Shown: positions 1-7,546 of the stretch, piece by piece
How the letters are laid out: every line of letters starts with the position of its first letter
Position numbering within the stretch: the stretch's first letter is position 1
Assembly: GCA_018241985.1 (NCBI GenBank)
Contig: JAFECV010000096.1
Location: 1-7,546 of the forward strand
DNA length: 7,546 nucleotides
Source of the DNA: Pseudomonadota bacterium
Lineage (GTDB): Bacteria; Pseudomonadota; Gammaproteobacteria; Burkholderiales; Burkholderiaceae_C
Direction: 5' to 3'
The notes under the pieces: generated by a model
The model's database searches: none
Seen by the model: the letters and a program-made list of their open reading frames with translations, nothing else
Told to the model about the DNA's origin: nothing
Position numbers and translations under genes: made by a program

Positions 1-2
1 CC

Positions 3-95
3 AAGCCCGATCCGCGGCGGTCGCTTGAACGGCCTGCTCCGCGGCCTCTCGAACCCGTTTCGTACGATGCGGGTGGCTCGCAGCGCTTCGGATAA
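3..95 (+). CDS. possible 3' end of an unidentified upstream gene (5' truncated)
   Basis: The frame starting at base 3 is open from the window edge to a TAA at 93-95. It encodes about 30 residues rich in Pro and Arg and ending in GGSQRFG, which would suit a disordered C-terminal tail. The stop lies 5 nt before the sulfurtransferase ATG, and a GGA directly before the TAA could act as a weak Shine-Dalgarno for that gene, an arrangement common within operons. Against it, third-position G/C bias is weaker here than in the confirmed genes, and a second frame (2-28) also ends in a stop. The protein is not recognisable. This is a tentative call, and the stretch may be plain intergenic leader. Confidence 0.25.
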   Translation, partial: KPDPRRSLERPAPRPLEPVSYDAGGSQRFG

Positions 96-100
96 CCGAT

Positions 101-958
101 ATGTACACCACGCTGATTTCCGCCGAGCAACTGCAGGCGCTGCAACGCAGCAGCCAGCCGCTCCGGGTGTTCGACTGCAGCTTCGATCTGATGCAGCCGG
201 CCGCCGGCCGCGCGCAGTACCGCGAGTCCCATGTCCCCGGCGCAGTTTATGCGGATCTCGATGCCGCGCTCAGCGCGCATGGGCAAGACGATGCGGCTTC
301 GGGCGGCCGACATCCACTCCCGGCGCGCGAGCGGTTCGCGCAGTGGCTGGGCCATGCGGGCCTTTCCAACGACATGCAGGCCGTGGTCTACGACCGGCAG
401 CGCGCCAACTACTGCGGGCGCCTCTGGTGGATGCTCAAGTGGGCCGGGCACGAGGCGGTCGCGGTGCTGGACGGCGGCCTGCAGGCCTGGGTCGCCGCGG
501 GCGGTGCGGTCGAGAGCGGTGACGCGCCCGCTCCGGCGCCGGCGCGGTTCGCGCTGTCGGAGGCGCGAGCCACGCTGGTCGGCACCAGTGAAGTCTCGGC
601 CCGACTCGGCCGCGCCGCGCAGACACTGATCGACGCGCGCGCCGCGCCGCGCTTTCGCGGCGAGACCGAGCCGCTCGATCCGGTGGCGGGTCATATCCCG
701 GGCGCGTTGAACCGCCCGTTCGGCGACAACCTGGGCGCGGACGGCAGGTTCAAATCCGCGGCCCAGTTGCGCGCCGAATTCGAAGCCCTGCTCGGCGGCC
801 ACGACCCGGCCACCGTGGTGCACCACTGCGGCAGCGGCGTGAGCGCGGTGCCGAACGTGATCGCGATGGAACTCGCGGGCCTGGGGCGCGCGGCGCTGTA
901 CGCCGGCAGCTGGAGCGAATGGAGCCGCACACCCGGCCTGCCCTGCGCAAAGGGCTGA
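101..958 (+). CDS. two-domain sulfurtransferase (rhodanese / 3-mercaptopyruvate sulfurtransferase family)
   Basis: The 285-residue product has the tandem rhodanese fold of thiosulfate/3-mercaptopyruvate sulfurtransferases, which move sulfane sulfur through a cysteine persulfide. The N-terminal, non-catalytic domain (about 1-135) shows the HVPGA motif (44-48), the GRLWWML segment (106-112) and VLDGG (122-126). The C-terminal domain (about 158-280) has IDAR (177-180), RFRGE (184-188), a GHIPGA motif (197-202) and the active-site loop CGSGVSA, with catalytic Cys243. The protein closes with the family's GSWSEW motif (269-274). A CGSG loop, rather than the CRKG type of classical rhodanese, favours 3-mercaptopyruvate as substrate, but this is inferred. 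No signal peptide is seen, so it is probably cytoplasmic. The ATG at 101 leaves a full N-terminal domain, and the only ribosome-site candidate is a weak GGA at 90-92. Length is normal for the family. I give no gene symbol because sseA-type and other paralogues cannot be separated here. Confidence 0.9.
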   Translation: MYTTLISAEQLQALQRSSQPLRVFDCSFDLMQPAAGRAQYRESHVPGAVYADLDAALSAHGQDDAASGGRHPLPARERFAQWLGHAGLSNDMQAVVYDRQRANYCGRLWWMLKWAGHEAVAVLDGGLQAWVAAGGAVESGDAPAPAPARFALSEARATLVGTSEVSARLGRAAQTLIDARAAPRFRGETEPLDPVAGHIPGALNRPFGDNLGADGRFKSAAQLRAEFEALLGGHDPATVVHHCGSGVSAVPNVIAMELAGLGRAALYAGSWSEWSRTPGLPCAKG

Positions 959-974
959 GCGCGGCTGCCGCGCT
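958..974 (+). terminator. GC-rich hairpin at the sulfurtransferase stop codon; weak terminator candidate
   Basis: AGCGCGG (958-964) and CCGCGCT (968-974) form a perfect 7-bp stem with a 3-nt loop, starting at the last base of the TGA stop. No T-run follows on either strand, so it is not a canonical Rho-independent terminator. It may stabilise the mRNA 3' end or act as a pause site. It does mark the boundary before the only sizeable plus-strand gap in the window. Confidence 0.35.
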
Positions 975-1070
975 GCACCGGCTCGGCCTCGCGCGTCGGC
1001 GCCGGAATCCACTGCCAAAGTCACGGTCAAGAGGCCGTGCCGAGAGACCGCTGAGTTACCATCGCCAGCG

Positions 1071-1967
<897 letters not shown>

Positions 1968-1969
1968 CC

Positions 1970-3631
1970 GTGGCGCTCCGGCGGCTGGCGCTGCGCGACT
2001 TCGTGATCGTGCACGAGCTCGAGCTCGACCTGGCCGACGGCTTCACCGCGCTGACCGGCGAGACCGGCGCCGGCAAGTCGATCCTGATCGATGCGCTGCA
2101 GCTCGCGCTGGGCACGCGCGCCGATGCCGGCGCGGTGCGCGAGGGCGCCGCCCGCACCGAGGTCTGCGCCGAATTCGATGCCACCGCCGCCGCGGCCGAC
2201 TGGCTGGCCGAGGCCGGGTTCGACGCCGCCGACACGTTGCTGCTGCGCCGCGTCGTCGATGCGCAGGGCAAGAGCCGGGCCTGGATCAACGGCAGCCCGG
2301 CCACCGCCGCACAGTTGCGCGAGCTCGGCGACGGCCTGCTCGACATCCACGGCCAACACGCGTGGCAGAGCCTGACGCGGCCGGCCGCGGTGCGTGCACT
2401 GCTCGACGCCTATGCCGGAATCGACATCCAGCCGCTCTCGCAACTGTGGCAGCGCTGGCGCGAGGCGCGGAATGCCGCGGAAGCGGCCCGCAGCACGCAG
2501 GACACGATGCGGCAGGAGGCCGAGCGCCTCGCGTGGCAGATCGCCGAGGTCGACAAACTCGCGCCCGGCGCCGACGAATGGGACGAACTCAGTGCGGCGC
2601 ACACGCGCCTCGGCCATGCGCAGGCGCTGCAGGACGCCGCCCGCGAGGCGCTGCGCGGCCTGGCCGGCGACGGCGAAGCGGCGGTGCAGACGGCCCTTTC
2701 GCGCGCCCACGCGGCGCTACACAATTTGAAGCACGTCGAGAGCGAATTCATTGGGCTTGCGGATATTCTGGCATCCAGCCTCGCGCAGGTGCAGGACGCC
2801 GCGCATTCGCTGCAGGCGTATCTGCGCCGCACCGACCTCGACCCGGACCGGCTCGCCGAGCTCGACGCGCGCATGTCGCTGTGGGTCACGCTCGCGCGGC
2901 GCTACCGGCGCACCCCGGCCGAACTGCCGGCGCAGTGGCAGGCCTGGAAAGAGGAACTGGCGCGGCTCGACCAGGCCGCCGACCTCGCGGCACTCGATGC
3001 GGCCGAGCAGCAGGCCGAGCGCGACTACCTCGCCGCGGCCCGCAAGGTGTCGGCAGCACGCAAGCTGGCCGCGCCGAAGCTGGCGAAGGCGGTGACGCAG
3101 GCGATGCAGGGCCTGGGCATGCAGGGCGGCGCGTTCGAGGTCACGCTGGGTGCGGCGCCGCAGCCGATGCAGGCCGGCCTCGAGGAGGTCGGCTTTCTCG
3201 TCGCCGGCCATCAGGGCAGCACGCCACGGCCGGTGGCCAAGGTCGCGTCGGGCGGCGAGCTCTCGCGGATCGCGCTCGCGATTGCGGTGACCACCAGCCG
3301 GCTCGGCGGCGCGACGACGCTGATCTTCGACGAGGTCGACGCCGGCATCGGCGGCGCGGTCGCCGAAACCGTCGGCCGCCTGATGAAGCAGCTCGGGCGC
3401 GACCGCCAGGTGCTCGCGGTGACGCACCTGCCACAGGTCGCGGCCTGCGCGGACCAGCATCTGGTGGTCGCCAAGCAGCGCCGCGGCGCCGGCATCGCTA
3501 GCAGCGTGGCGCCGGTGCAGGGCGACGCGCGTGTCGCCGAGGTCGCGCGCATGCTCGGCGGCGAGCGGCGTTCCGGAACCAGCCTGGCGCATGCGCGGGA
3601 AATGCTCGCCGGCGGAGCGACGGCACCGTGA
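1970..3631 (+). CDS. recN: DNA repair protein RecN (SMC-like ATPase)
   Basis: RecN is an SMC/Rad50-type ATPase that acts early in RecA-dependent repair of DNA double-strand breaks. The 553-residue product matches the usual length and has the split ATPase head. The N-terminal half carries Walker A GETGAGKS (30-37) and the RecN-specific DIHGQH motif (125-130). The middle, about 150-380, is an Ala/Glu/Arg/Gln-rich helical region that would form the short coiled coil. The C-terminal half has the ABC signature SGGELSR (427-433), Walker B TLIFDEVD (450-457) followed by AGIGG, and the switch histidine in VTHLPQVA (His486). It starts with GTG 2 bp after the nadK stop, backed by a good Shine-Dalgarno. 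No LexA-type box (CTG-N10-CAG) is evident ahead of recN or in the 959-1070 gap, so expression probably follows nadK and not a private SOS promoter; that is an inference from a by-eye search. Confidence 0.97.
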   Translation: MALRRLALRDFVIVHELELDLADGFTALTGETGAGKSILIDALQLALGTRADAGAVREGAARTEVCAEFDATAAAADWLAEAGFDAADTLLLRRVVDAQGKSRAWINGSPATAAQLRELGDGLLDIHGQHAWQSLTRPAAVRALLDAYAGIDIQPLSQLWQRWREARNAAEAARSTQDTMRQEAERLAWQIAEVDKLAPGADEWDELSAAHTRLGHAQALQDAAREALRGLAGDGEAAVQTALSRAHAALHNLKHVESEFIGLADILASSLAQVQDAAHSLQAYLRRTDLDPDRLAELDARMSLWVTLARRYRRTPAELPAQWQAWKEELARLDQAADLAALDAAEQQAERDYLAAARKVSAARKLAAPKLAKAVTQAMQGLGMQGGAFEVTLGAAPQPMQAGLEEVGFLVAGHQGSTPRPVAKVASGGELSRIALAIAVTTSRLGGATTLIFDEVDAGIGGAVAETVGRLMKQLGRDRQVLAVTHLPQVAACADQHLVVAKQRRGAGIASSVAPVQGDARVAEVARMLGGERRSGTSLAHAREMLAGGATAP

Positions 3632-3653
3632 CCGCGCGATGATCGCTTCATGA
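3628..3653 (+). other. chain of three start/stop overlaps linking recN to rapZ
   Basis: The recN stop overlaps a GTG (GTGA, 3628-3631). That GTG opens a 4-codon frame (M-T-A-R) whose TGA overlaps an ATG (ATGA, 3639-3642). This ATG opens another 4-codon frame (M-I-A-S) whose TGA overlaps the rapZ ATG (ATGA, 3650-3653). The three starts are exactly 11 nt apart and the units share the pattern RTGAYSGC. A GGAG at 3614-3617, inside recN, lies 10 nt before the first GTG, while rapZ itself has no obvious ribosome site. The geometry would allow termination-reinitiation to carry ribosomes from recN to rapZ. What is seen is the sequence pattern; the function is inference, and chance remains possible. 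Confidence 0.35.
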
Positions 3654-4525
3654 CGGCACAGATCATCCTGATCACCGGCATGTCCGGCGCGGGCAAGTCG
3701 GTCGCGCTGCGCGCCCTCGAGGACGCGGGCTGCTACTGCGTCGACAACCTGCCGCCGGAACTGCTGCGGCGCTTCCTCGCGCTCGAGCGGCATCACGGCA
3801 CGCGCGGCCTCGCGATCGCGATCGACGTGCGCAGCGCCGCGTCGCTGCCGCTGATGCCGCGCAAGCTCGCCGCGCTGCGAAGCGCCGGCGTGCAGATCAC
3901 GCCGCTGTTCCTCGACGCGACCACCGACACGCTGGTGCGGCGCTTCTCTGAGACGCGCCACAAGCATCCGCTGACGCGCCAGCCGGACGGCAGCGACGCG
4001 CAGGACCCGAAGCGCGCGCTGATCGAGGCGATCGAGCTCGAACGCGAACTGCTGGCCGGCCTGCGCGCGCAGGCCCATGTGATCGACACCAGCCTGACGC
4101 GCCCGGCGCAGTTGCAGAGCTACGTGAAGGCGCTGGTGTCGGCCCCGGCGAGCCAGTTGACGCTGGTGTTCGAGTCCTTCGCGTTCAAGCGCGGCATCCC
4201 GCTCGACGCCGACTACCTGTTCGACGTGCGCATGCTGCCCAATCCGCACTACGAGCCGGCGCTGCGCGGACTCACCGGGCTCGACGCACCGGTCATCGCA
4301 TTCCTCGAGCGGCACGACCAGGTCGCGCGCATGCTGCGCGACATCCGCCAGTTCCTCGAACCCTGGCTGGGCCCGCTCGCCGCCGACAACCGCAGCTACG
4401 TCACCGTGGCGATCGGCTGCACCGGCGGCCAGCATCGTTCGGTCTACCTCGTCGAGCAACTCGCCGCCGCGTTCGCCGAACCCTGGGTCGCGCTAAGGCG
4501 GCATCGGGAACTGGGTAACGACTAG
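3650..4525 (+). CDS. rapZ: RapZ family nucleotide-binding protein (RNase adapter)
   Basis: This 291-residue protein belongs to the RapZ/YvcJ (UPF0042) family. In E. coli, RapZ guides RNase E to the small RNA GlmZ and so tunes glucosamine-6-phosphate synthesis; whether a GlmZ-type target exists in this organism is not known from the window. The N-terminal P-loop domain shows Walker A GMSGAGKS (10-17), [20 protein letters not shown] (18-37), the family signature block, and a Walker B-like AIDVRS (57-62). The C-terminal domain, the RNA-binding part in E. coli, has [11 protein letters not shown] (191-201) and [17 protein letters not shown] (255-271), and ends with a basic patch RRHR (283-286). 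The ATG at 3650 places the P-loop at the usual distance from the N-terminus. It sits 18 bp after recN with no clear Shine-Dalgarno, so it is probably co-transcribed and perhaps coupled to recN. It faces mutY across 9 bp. Confidence 0.95.
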   Translation: MTAQIILITGMSGAGKSVALRALEDAGCYCVDNLPPELLRRFLALERHHGTRGLAIAIDVRSAASLPLMPRKLAALRSAGVQITPLFLDATTDTLVRRFSETRHKHPLTRQPDGSDAQDPKRALIEAIELERELLAGLRAQAHVIDTSLTRPAQLQSYVKALVSAPASQLTLVFESFAFKRGIPLDADYLFDVRMLPNPHYEPALRGLTGLDAPVIAFLERHDQVARMLRDIRQFLEPWLGPLAADNRSYVTVAIGCTGGQHRSVYLVEQLAAAFAEPWVALRRHRELGND

Positions 4526-4534
4526 CGCGCCCGT

Positions 4535-5623
4535 TCAGCCGGCCGCCAGCAACTTCCGGATCGGCGCCGGCAGGCCGAGCTCCGGCCACGCACCGGCCGC
4601 GAACCATGCACCGGCGCGTCCGGCCGGCGCGGCCTCGAGCCGCACCTGCACCGGATGCAGCAGCAGGTCCTTGTGCGTCAGCGGATGCACGATGGGCGCC
4701 GGTTCGTGCAGCCACGCGCGAGAACCCGCGGGCAGAGCTCCTTGCAGTTGCCCGTGCAGCGATTCGCGGCTGTCGAATGCCGGCAGGCAGTACAGGCCCG
4801 CCCAGATGCCGCGCGCGGGGCGCTTTTCGAGCCAGACCGCGCCGTCCGGGCCGCTGGCCTGCAGCAGCCACAGCGCCTGTGCCCCGCGCTTGAGCTTGCG
4901 GGTGCTGCGCGGATAGCGTTCGGGTTCGCCTTCGCGCAGCGCGACGCAGATCCGCCGCAGCGGGCAGTCGGCGCAGCGCGGCGCACGCGGCGTGCAGATG
5001 CCGGCGCCGATGTCCATCAGGCCCTGCGTGTAGCGCGGCATCGTGTCGGCGAGCGCGCGGCGCGGCAGCAGCGCCGTGGCCAGGTCCCACAGCGCGCGCC
5101 CGTTCGCGGCCTGCGCCATGTCGCCGGAAAAGCCGAGCACCCGGGTCAGCACGCGCCGCACGTTGCCGTCCAGGATCGCCACGCGCTCGCCGAAGCAGAA
5201 CGCGGCGATCGCCGCGGCGGTCGAGCGCCCGATGCCGGGCAGGCCGGCCAGCGCGGCCGCGTTGTCAGGAAAGCGCCCGCCGTGCTGTGCGACGACCTCG
5301 ACCGCGCAGCGGTGCAGGTTGCGCGCCCGGCTGTAGTAGCCCAGGCCGCTCCACAGCGCAAGCACCTCGTCCAGCTCGGCGCGCGCCAGCGACTGCACGT
5401 CAGGGAAGCGCTGCAGGAACCGCGAGAAGTAGTCGAGCACGGTCGCGACCTGGGTCTGCTGCAGCATGATTTCCGACAGCCAGACTCGGTACGGATCGCG
5501 CGTGTGCTGCCACGGCAGGCCCTGGCGGCCATGCTGGCGCTGCCAGCGCAGCACGGCGGCGGCAATGCCGGCGGGCGTGCCGCTTGACGGAGCACCTTTC
5601 GGAACGGCCGGACGGGAACTCAC
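4535..5623 (-). CDS. mutY: A/G-specific adenine DNA glycosylase MutY
   Basis: MutY excises adenine mispaired with 8-oxoguanine, preventing G:C to T:A changes as part of the GO repair system with MutM and MutT. From the GTG at 5623-5621 the protein is 362 residues, the usual size. It shows SEIMLQQTQV (50-59) with general-acid Glu51, WSGLGYYSRARNL (91-103), the helix-hairpin-helix LPGIGRSTAAAIAAF (128-142), ILDGNV (150-155) with catalytic Asp152, and the 4Fe-4S cluster cysteines 210, 217, 220 and 226 in exact C-X6-C-X2-C-X5-C spacing. The C-terminal NUDIX-like domain that reads 8-oxoG has RGIWAGLYCLP (271-281) and HPLTHKDLLLHPV (313-325). The frame stays open upstream to 5875, but that extension lies inside the GTPase gene and is low-complexity Arg/Ala sequence. 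The GTG forms a 4-nt GTGA overlap with the upstream stop, which suggests translational coupling; no strong ribosome site is visible. Confidence 0.96.
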   Translation of the reverse strand: MSSRPAVPKGAPSSGTPAGIAAAVLRWQRQHGRQGLPWQHTRDPYRVWLSEIMLQQTQVATVLDYFSRFLQRFPDVQSLARAELDEVLALWSGLGYYSRARNLHRCAVEVVAQHGGRFPDNAAALAGLPGIGRSTAAAIAAFCFGERVAILDGNVRRVLTRVLGFSGDMAQAANGRALWDLATALLPRRALADTMPRYTQGLMDIGAGICTPRAPRCADCPLRRICVALREGEPERYPRSTRKLKRGAQALWLLQASGPDGAVWLEKRPARGIWAGLYCLPAFDSRESLHGQLQGALPAGSRAWLHEPAPIVHPLTHKDLLLHPVQVRLEAAPAGRAGAWFAAGAWPELGLPAPIRKLLAAG

Positions 5624-7546
5624 GCGGTCTCGAGCGCGGGCGATTCGGCAGCCTCGGGGGAATCGTGCCCGTCTTCGAGCAGATGCCGCGTCAGCTCGTC
5701 GAACTTCGCTTCGAGGCGCTCCTGCTGCGCCTGGTTCTGCGCCACCTCGCCGATGTGATCGTCCAGGCCGGTGGCCGCCTGCTGGATGCGCTCCAGCGCC
5801 TCGACGCGGCGGCTGAAGGCGCGGCGCCGCTCGCGCAGTTGCGCATCGAGCTGCGCGGCCGCGCCCTTGTTCCACAGCTCGACGTCGCCGAGCGCCGATT
5901 CGTAGACCGCGTGCAGGCGGGTGGAGAGCGCACGCACCAGGCGGTCGGCGAATTCCGGCGTCGCCAGCCGCAGCGCGTTCGTCACGCCGAGGTATTGCAG
6001 GTGGCTGCGCTCGACCAGCTCGAGCTGCCGCTCGAAGCGCAGCAGGTCGGGCGCGCGCGGCGGCTGCAGCGTGAACCCGTGCTCCGCATTGAGCTGGCGG
6101 AAGATCGCGACGAACATCGCCTGGATTTCGTCGCCGGTCGCCTGCGCCGCGCGCAGGTTCTCGTGCAGCCGCTGGAACGTGTGGTTGTACGCCTTCCTGA
6201 TGCCCAGCTTGATGCCGCGCTGGCGCAGCGCCCGGTTGAGTTCGCTCATTTCGGCCTTGAGCGTGGTCGCGCCAAGCAACTGGAACAGCTCGCGCAGCAG
6301 CCGAAGGTGCACCGAGCGGATCGCGTGGATCTTCGCGCCGCTCACGTCGAATTCAGCCTGCTCCTGCACCACGCGCTCGCGCATGCGCTGCACCACGGAC
6401 GCGTTCTTGCCGCGCAGGCCCTTCAGTTCCAGCGCCTGCTCGGCCAGGTCGCGGCGGCGGACCTGCAGCAGCCGGCCGGCCTGCGCGCGCAGGTCGGCGA
6501 CGCCGGCGGCCACGGCCGCCTGCAGGATGTCGCGGCGCCGCGCCAGCATGTCGGCGCCGAGCGCCGCGTCAAGCGCCGGCAGGCGGCTCGCGGCGAGCAG
6601 CACCGCATCGCCGTTCATGTTGGCGAGCAGCCCCTTTTGCGCGGAAACCGGAAACACCTGCTGCGGCGCCACGCCCAGCGTCTCGGCGGTCGACAGCCGC
6701 TGGCGCTCGATCTGCGCATCCACCTCCTGCTCGGAGTTGATGCCGTCCCACAGCGTGTCGATCTTGTTCAGCACCACCAGCCGCACATCGCCGGCGCCGC
6801 CGTCGGTGACGAGGTGCTCGCGCCAGATGTCGAGGTCGGACTGGGTCACGCCGGCATCGGCCGCCAGGATGAAGACCACCGCCTGCGCCTGCGGGATCAG
6901 GCTCACCGTCAGTTCCGGCTCGGCGCCGATCGCGTTCAGCCCCGGTGTATCGAGGATCACCAGGCCCTGCTTGAGCAGCGGGTGCGCGATGTTGATCAGC
7001 GCGTGGCGCCAGCGCGGCACCTCGACCATGCCGTTCGCGTCGACCTGCGGATTCTGCTCGGGCGCCCTGTCGTTCCAGAAACCCAGTTCGCGCGCTTCTT
7101 CGCGCAGCACCTTGCGCACCTCGGCCACCCGCTCGAGCGAGCGCGCGAGTTCGGCCGGATTCGCCACGTCCAGGTCGACCTGGGTCCAGGCCTCGGGCAC
7201 GGTGCGCCATTCGGCCAGCACCTTGGGCTGGAACCGCGTCTCGATCGGCAGCAGCCGCAGGCAGGGGGGAAGGCCGGGGTCGTACGCAAGCTCGGTCGGG
7301 CACATCGTGGTGCGCCCGGCGCTGGCCGGCATGATGCGCCGCTTGTAGCCGGAGAAGAAGATCGCGTTGATCAGCTCGGACTTGCCGCGCGAGAATTCGG
7401 CGACGAAGGCGACGGTGACCTTGTCGCGCCGCATGCGCTCCTCGATCTGGCGCAGCCGCTCCTCCACCGCGGCATCGAGCAGGTCGTGGTCCTTCAGCCA
7501 CTCGGCCAGCACCTTCAGGCGATGCGCGAAATCGCGTCGCCAGATG
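5620..7546 (-). CDS. dynamin-family GTPase (5' end beyond the window)
   Basis: Residues are numbered from the GTG at 7512-7510, giving 630 aa. The frame stays open for 11 more codons to the window edge (IWRRDFAHRLK), continuing the same amphipathic helix, so the true start probably lies outside. The N-terminal GTPase domain has all five elements: P-loop AEFSRGKS (38-45), with Ala where the first Gly usually stands; G2 threonines in RTTMCPTEL (67-75); G3 DTPG (188-191); G4 NKID (249-252); and G5 SAQKG (290-294). Residues from about 320 to the end are mostly predicted helix with long charged stretches (350-400, 420-460, 550-610), as expected for dynamin stalk regions. I see no strong transmembrane segment, and the tail is short and acidic (613-630). 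Bacterial dynamin-like proteins remodel or tether membranes or link to chromosome and stress functions, but this branch is uncharacterised as far as I know. It overlaps mutY by 4 nt and is probably transcribed with it. Confidence 0.88.
   Translation of the reverse strand, partial: IWRRDFAHRLKVLAEWLKDHDLLDAAVEERLRQIEERMRRDKVTVAFVAEFSRGKSELINAIFFSGYKRRIMPASAGRTTMCPTELAYDPGLPPCLRLLPIETRFQPKVLAEWRTVPEAWTQVDLDVANPAELARSLERVAEVRKVLREEARELGFWNDRAPEQNPQVDANGMVEVPRWRHALINIAHPLLKQGLVILDTPGLNAIGAEPELTVSLIPQAQAVVFILAADAGVTQSDLDIWREHLVTDGGAGDVRLVVLNKIDTLWDGINSEQEVDAQIERQRLSTAETLGVAPQQVFPVSAQKGLLANMNGDAVLLAASRLPALDAALGADMLARRRDILQAAVAAGVADLRAQAGRLLQVRRRDLAEQALELKGLRGKNASVVQRMRERVVQEQAEFDVSGAKIHAIRSVHLRLLRELFQLLGATTLKAEMSELNRALRQRGIKLGIRKAYNHTFQRLHENLRAAQATGDEIQAMFVAIFRQLNAEHGFTLQPPRAPDLLRFERQLELVERSHLQYLGVTNALRLATPEFADRLVRALSTRLHAVYESALGDVELWNKGAAAQLDAQLRERRRAFSRRVEALERIQQAATGLDDHIGEVAQNQAQQERLEAKFDELTRHLLEDGHDSPEAAESPALETA

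Noticed and set aside
1022..1039. CACGGT...GCCGTG inverted repeat before nadK as operator or terminator
   Set aside because: Only a 6-bp stem with a wobble pair, no T-run, and no match to an operator I know.
959..1070. CIRCE or LexA-type operator in the gap before nadK
   Set aside because: No TTAGCACTC/GAGTGCTAA pair and no CTG-N10-CAG palindrome of the right form was found by eye.
2362..3501. 379-codon plus-strand frame inside recN
   Set aside because: Out-of-frame overlap with recN; Arg/Gly/Ala-rich and without motifs.
2717..4459. 580-codon open frame on the minus strand across recN and rapZ
   Set aside because: It is antisense to two confidently identified genes, made of Arg/Ala/His/Gln-rich low-information sequence with no motifs. 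It is typical of mirror frames in GC-rich DNA.
4538..4571. GCCGGC pair as a shared rapZ/mutY terminator
   Set aside because: Six-bp self-palindromic stems separated by 22 nt with no T-run; such pairs are expected by chance at this GC content.
4655..5587. 310-codon plus-strand frame opposite mutY
   Set aside because: Antisense to a gene with complete catalytic and Fe-S motifs; Arg/Ala/Gln-rich with no domain.
5624..5875. 84-codon N-terminal extension of mutY
   Set aside because: It lies inside the GTPase coding region, is Arg/Ala/Gly-rich and unlike any MutY N-terminus. The GTG at 5623 gives a normal-length protein and a GTGA overlap.
5921..7348. 475-codon plus-strand frame opposite the GTPase
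   Set aside because: Ser/Arg/Ala-rich shadow of a GTPase gene that has all five G-motifs on the other strand.

Overview
The window looks like a chromosomal housekeeping segment from a high-GC betaproteobacterium, most likely Burkholderiales and probably Comamonadaceae. The basis is very GC-rich DNA with strong G/C bias at third codon positions, protein sequences typical of that group (NAD kinase, RecN, RapZ, MutY and a dynamin-family GTPase), and the order nadK-recN-rapZ. The genus cannot be named from the sequence alone. I see no rRNA, tRNA, CRISPR array, transposase, integrase or phage gene.

Layout, left to right. Positions 1-100 hold a short leader that may include the last codons of an upstream plus-strand gene. 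A two-domain sulfurtransferase of the mercaptopyruvate type follows (101-958, +). A 112-bp gap opens with a perfect 7-bp hairpin at the sulfurtransferase stop codon. Then comes a tight plus-strand run: nadK (1071-1967), recN (1970-3631, GTG start, 2-bp gap, good Shine-Dalgarno inside nadK) and rapZ (3650-4525). rapZ faces mutY (4535-5623, -) across only 9 bp. mutY is joined by a GTGA start/stop overlap to a large dynamin-family GTPase (5620 to the right edge, -), whose 5' end lies outside the window.

How the genes fit together. NadK makes NADP(H) reducing power. RecN repairs double-strand breaks. MutY removes adenine mispaired with 8-oxoguanine. Sulfurtransferases handle sulfane sulfur and redox stress. 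The region therefore has a loose oxidative-stress and genome-maintenance flavour, but this is inference from co-location. RapZ is a nucleotide-binding regulator best known from cell-envelope precursor control in enterobacteria. The dynamin-like GTPase has no role I can assign.

The least ordinary points are four. First, the recN-rapZ junction is bridged by a chain of three 4-nt start/stop overlaps spaced exactly 11 nt apart. Second, a dynamin-like GTPase is translationally overlapped with mutY. Third, a small AT-rich palindrome with rare codons sits inside nadK. Fourth, the nadK start has no visible ribosome binding site. I found no clear new defence or mobile system.
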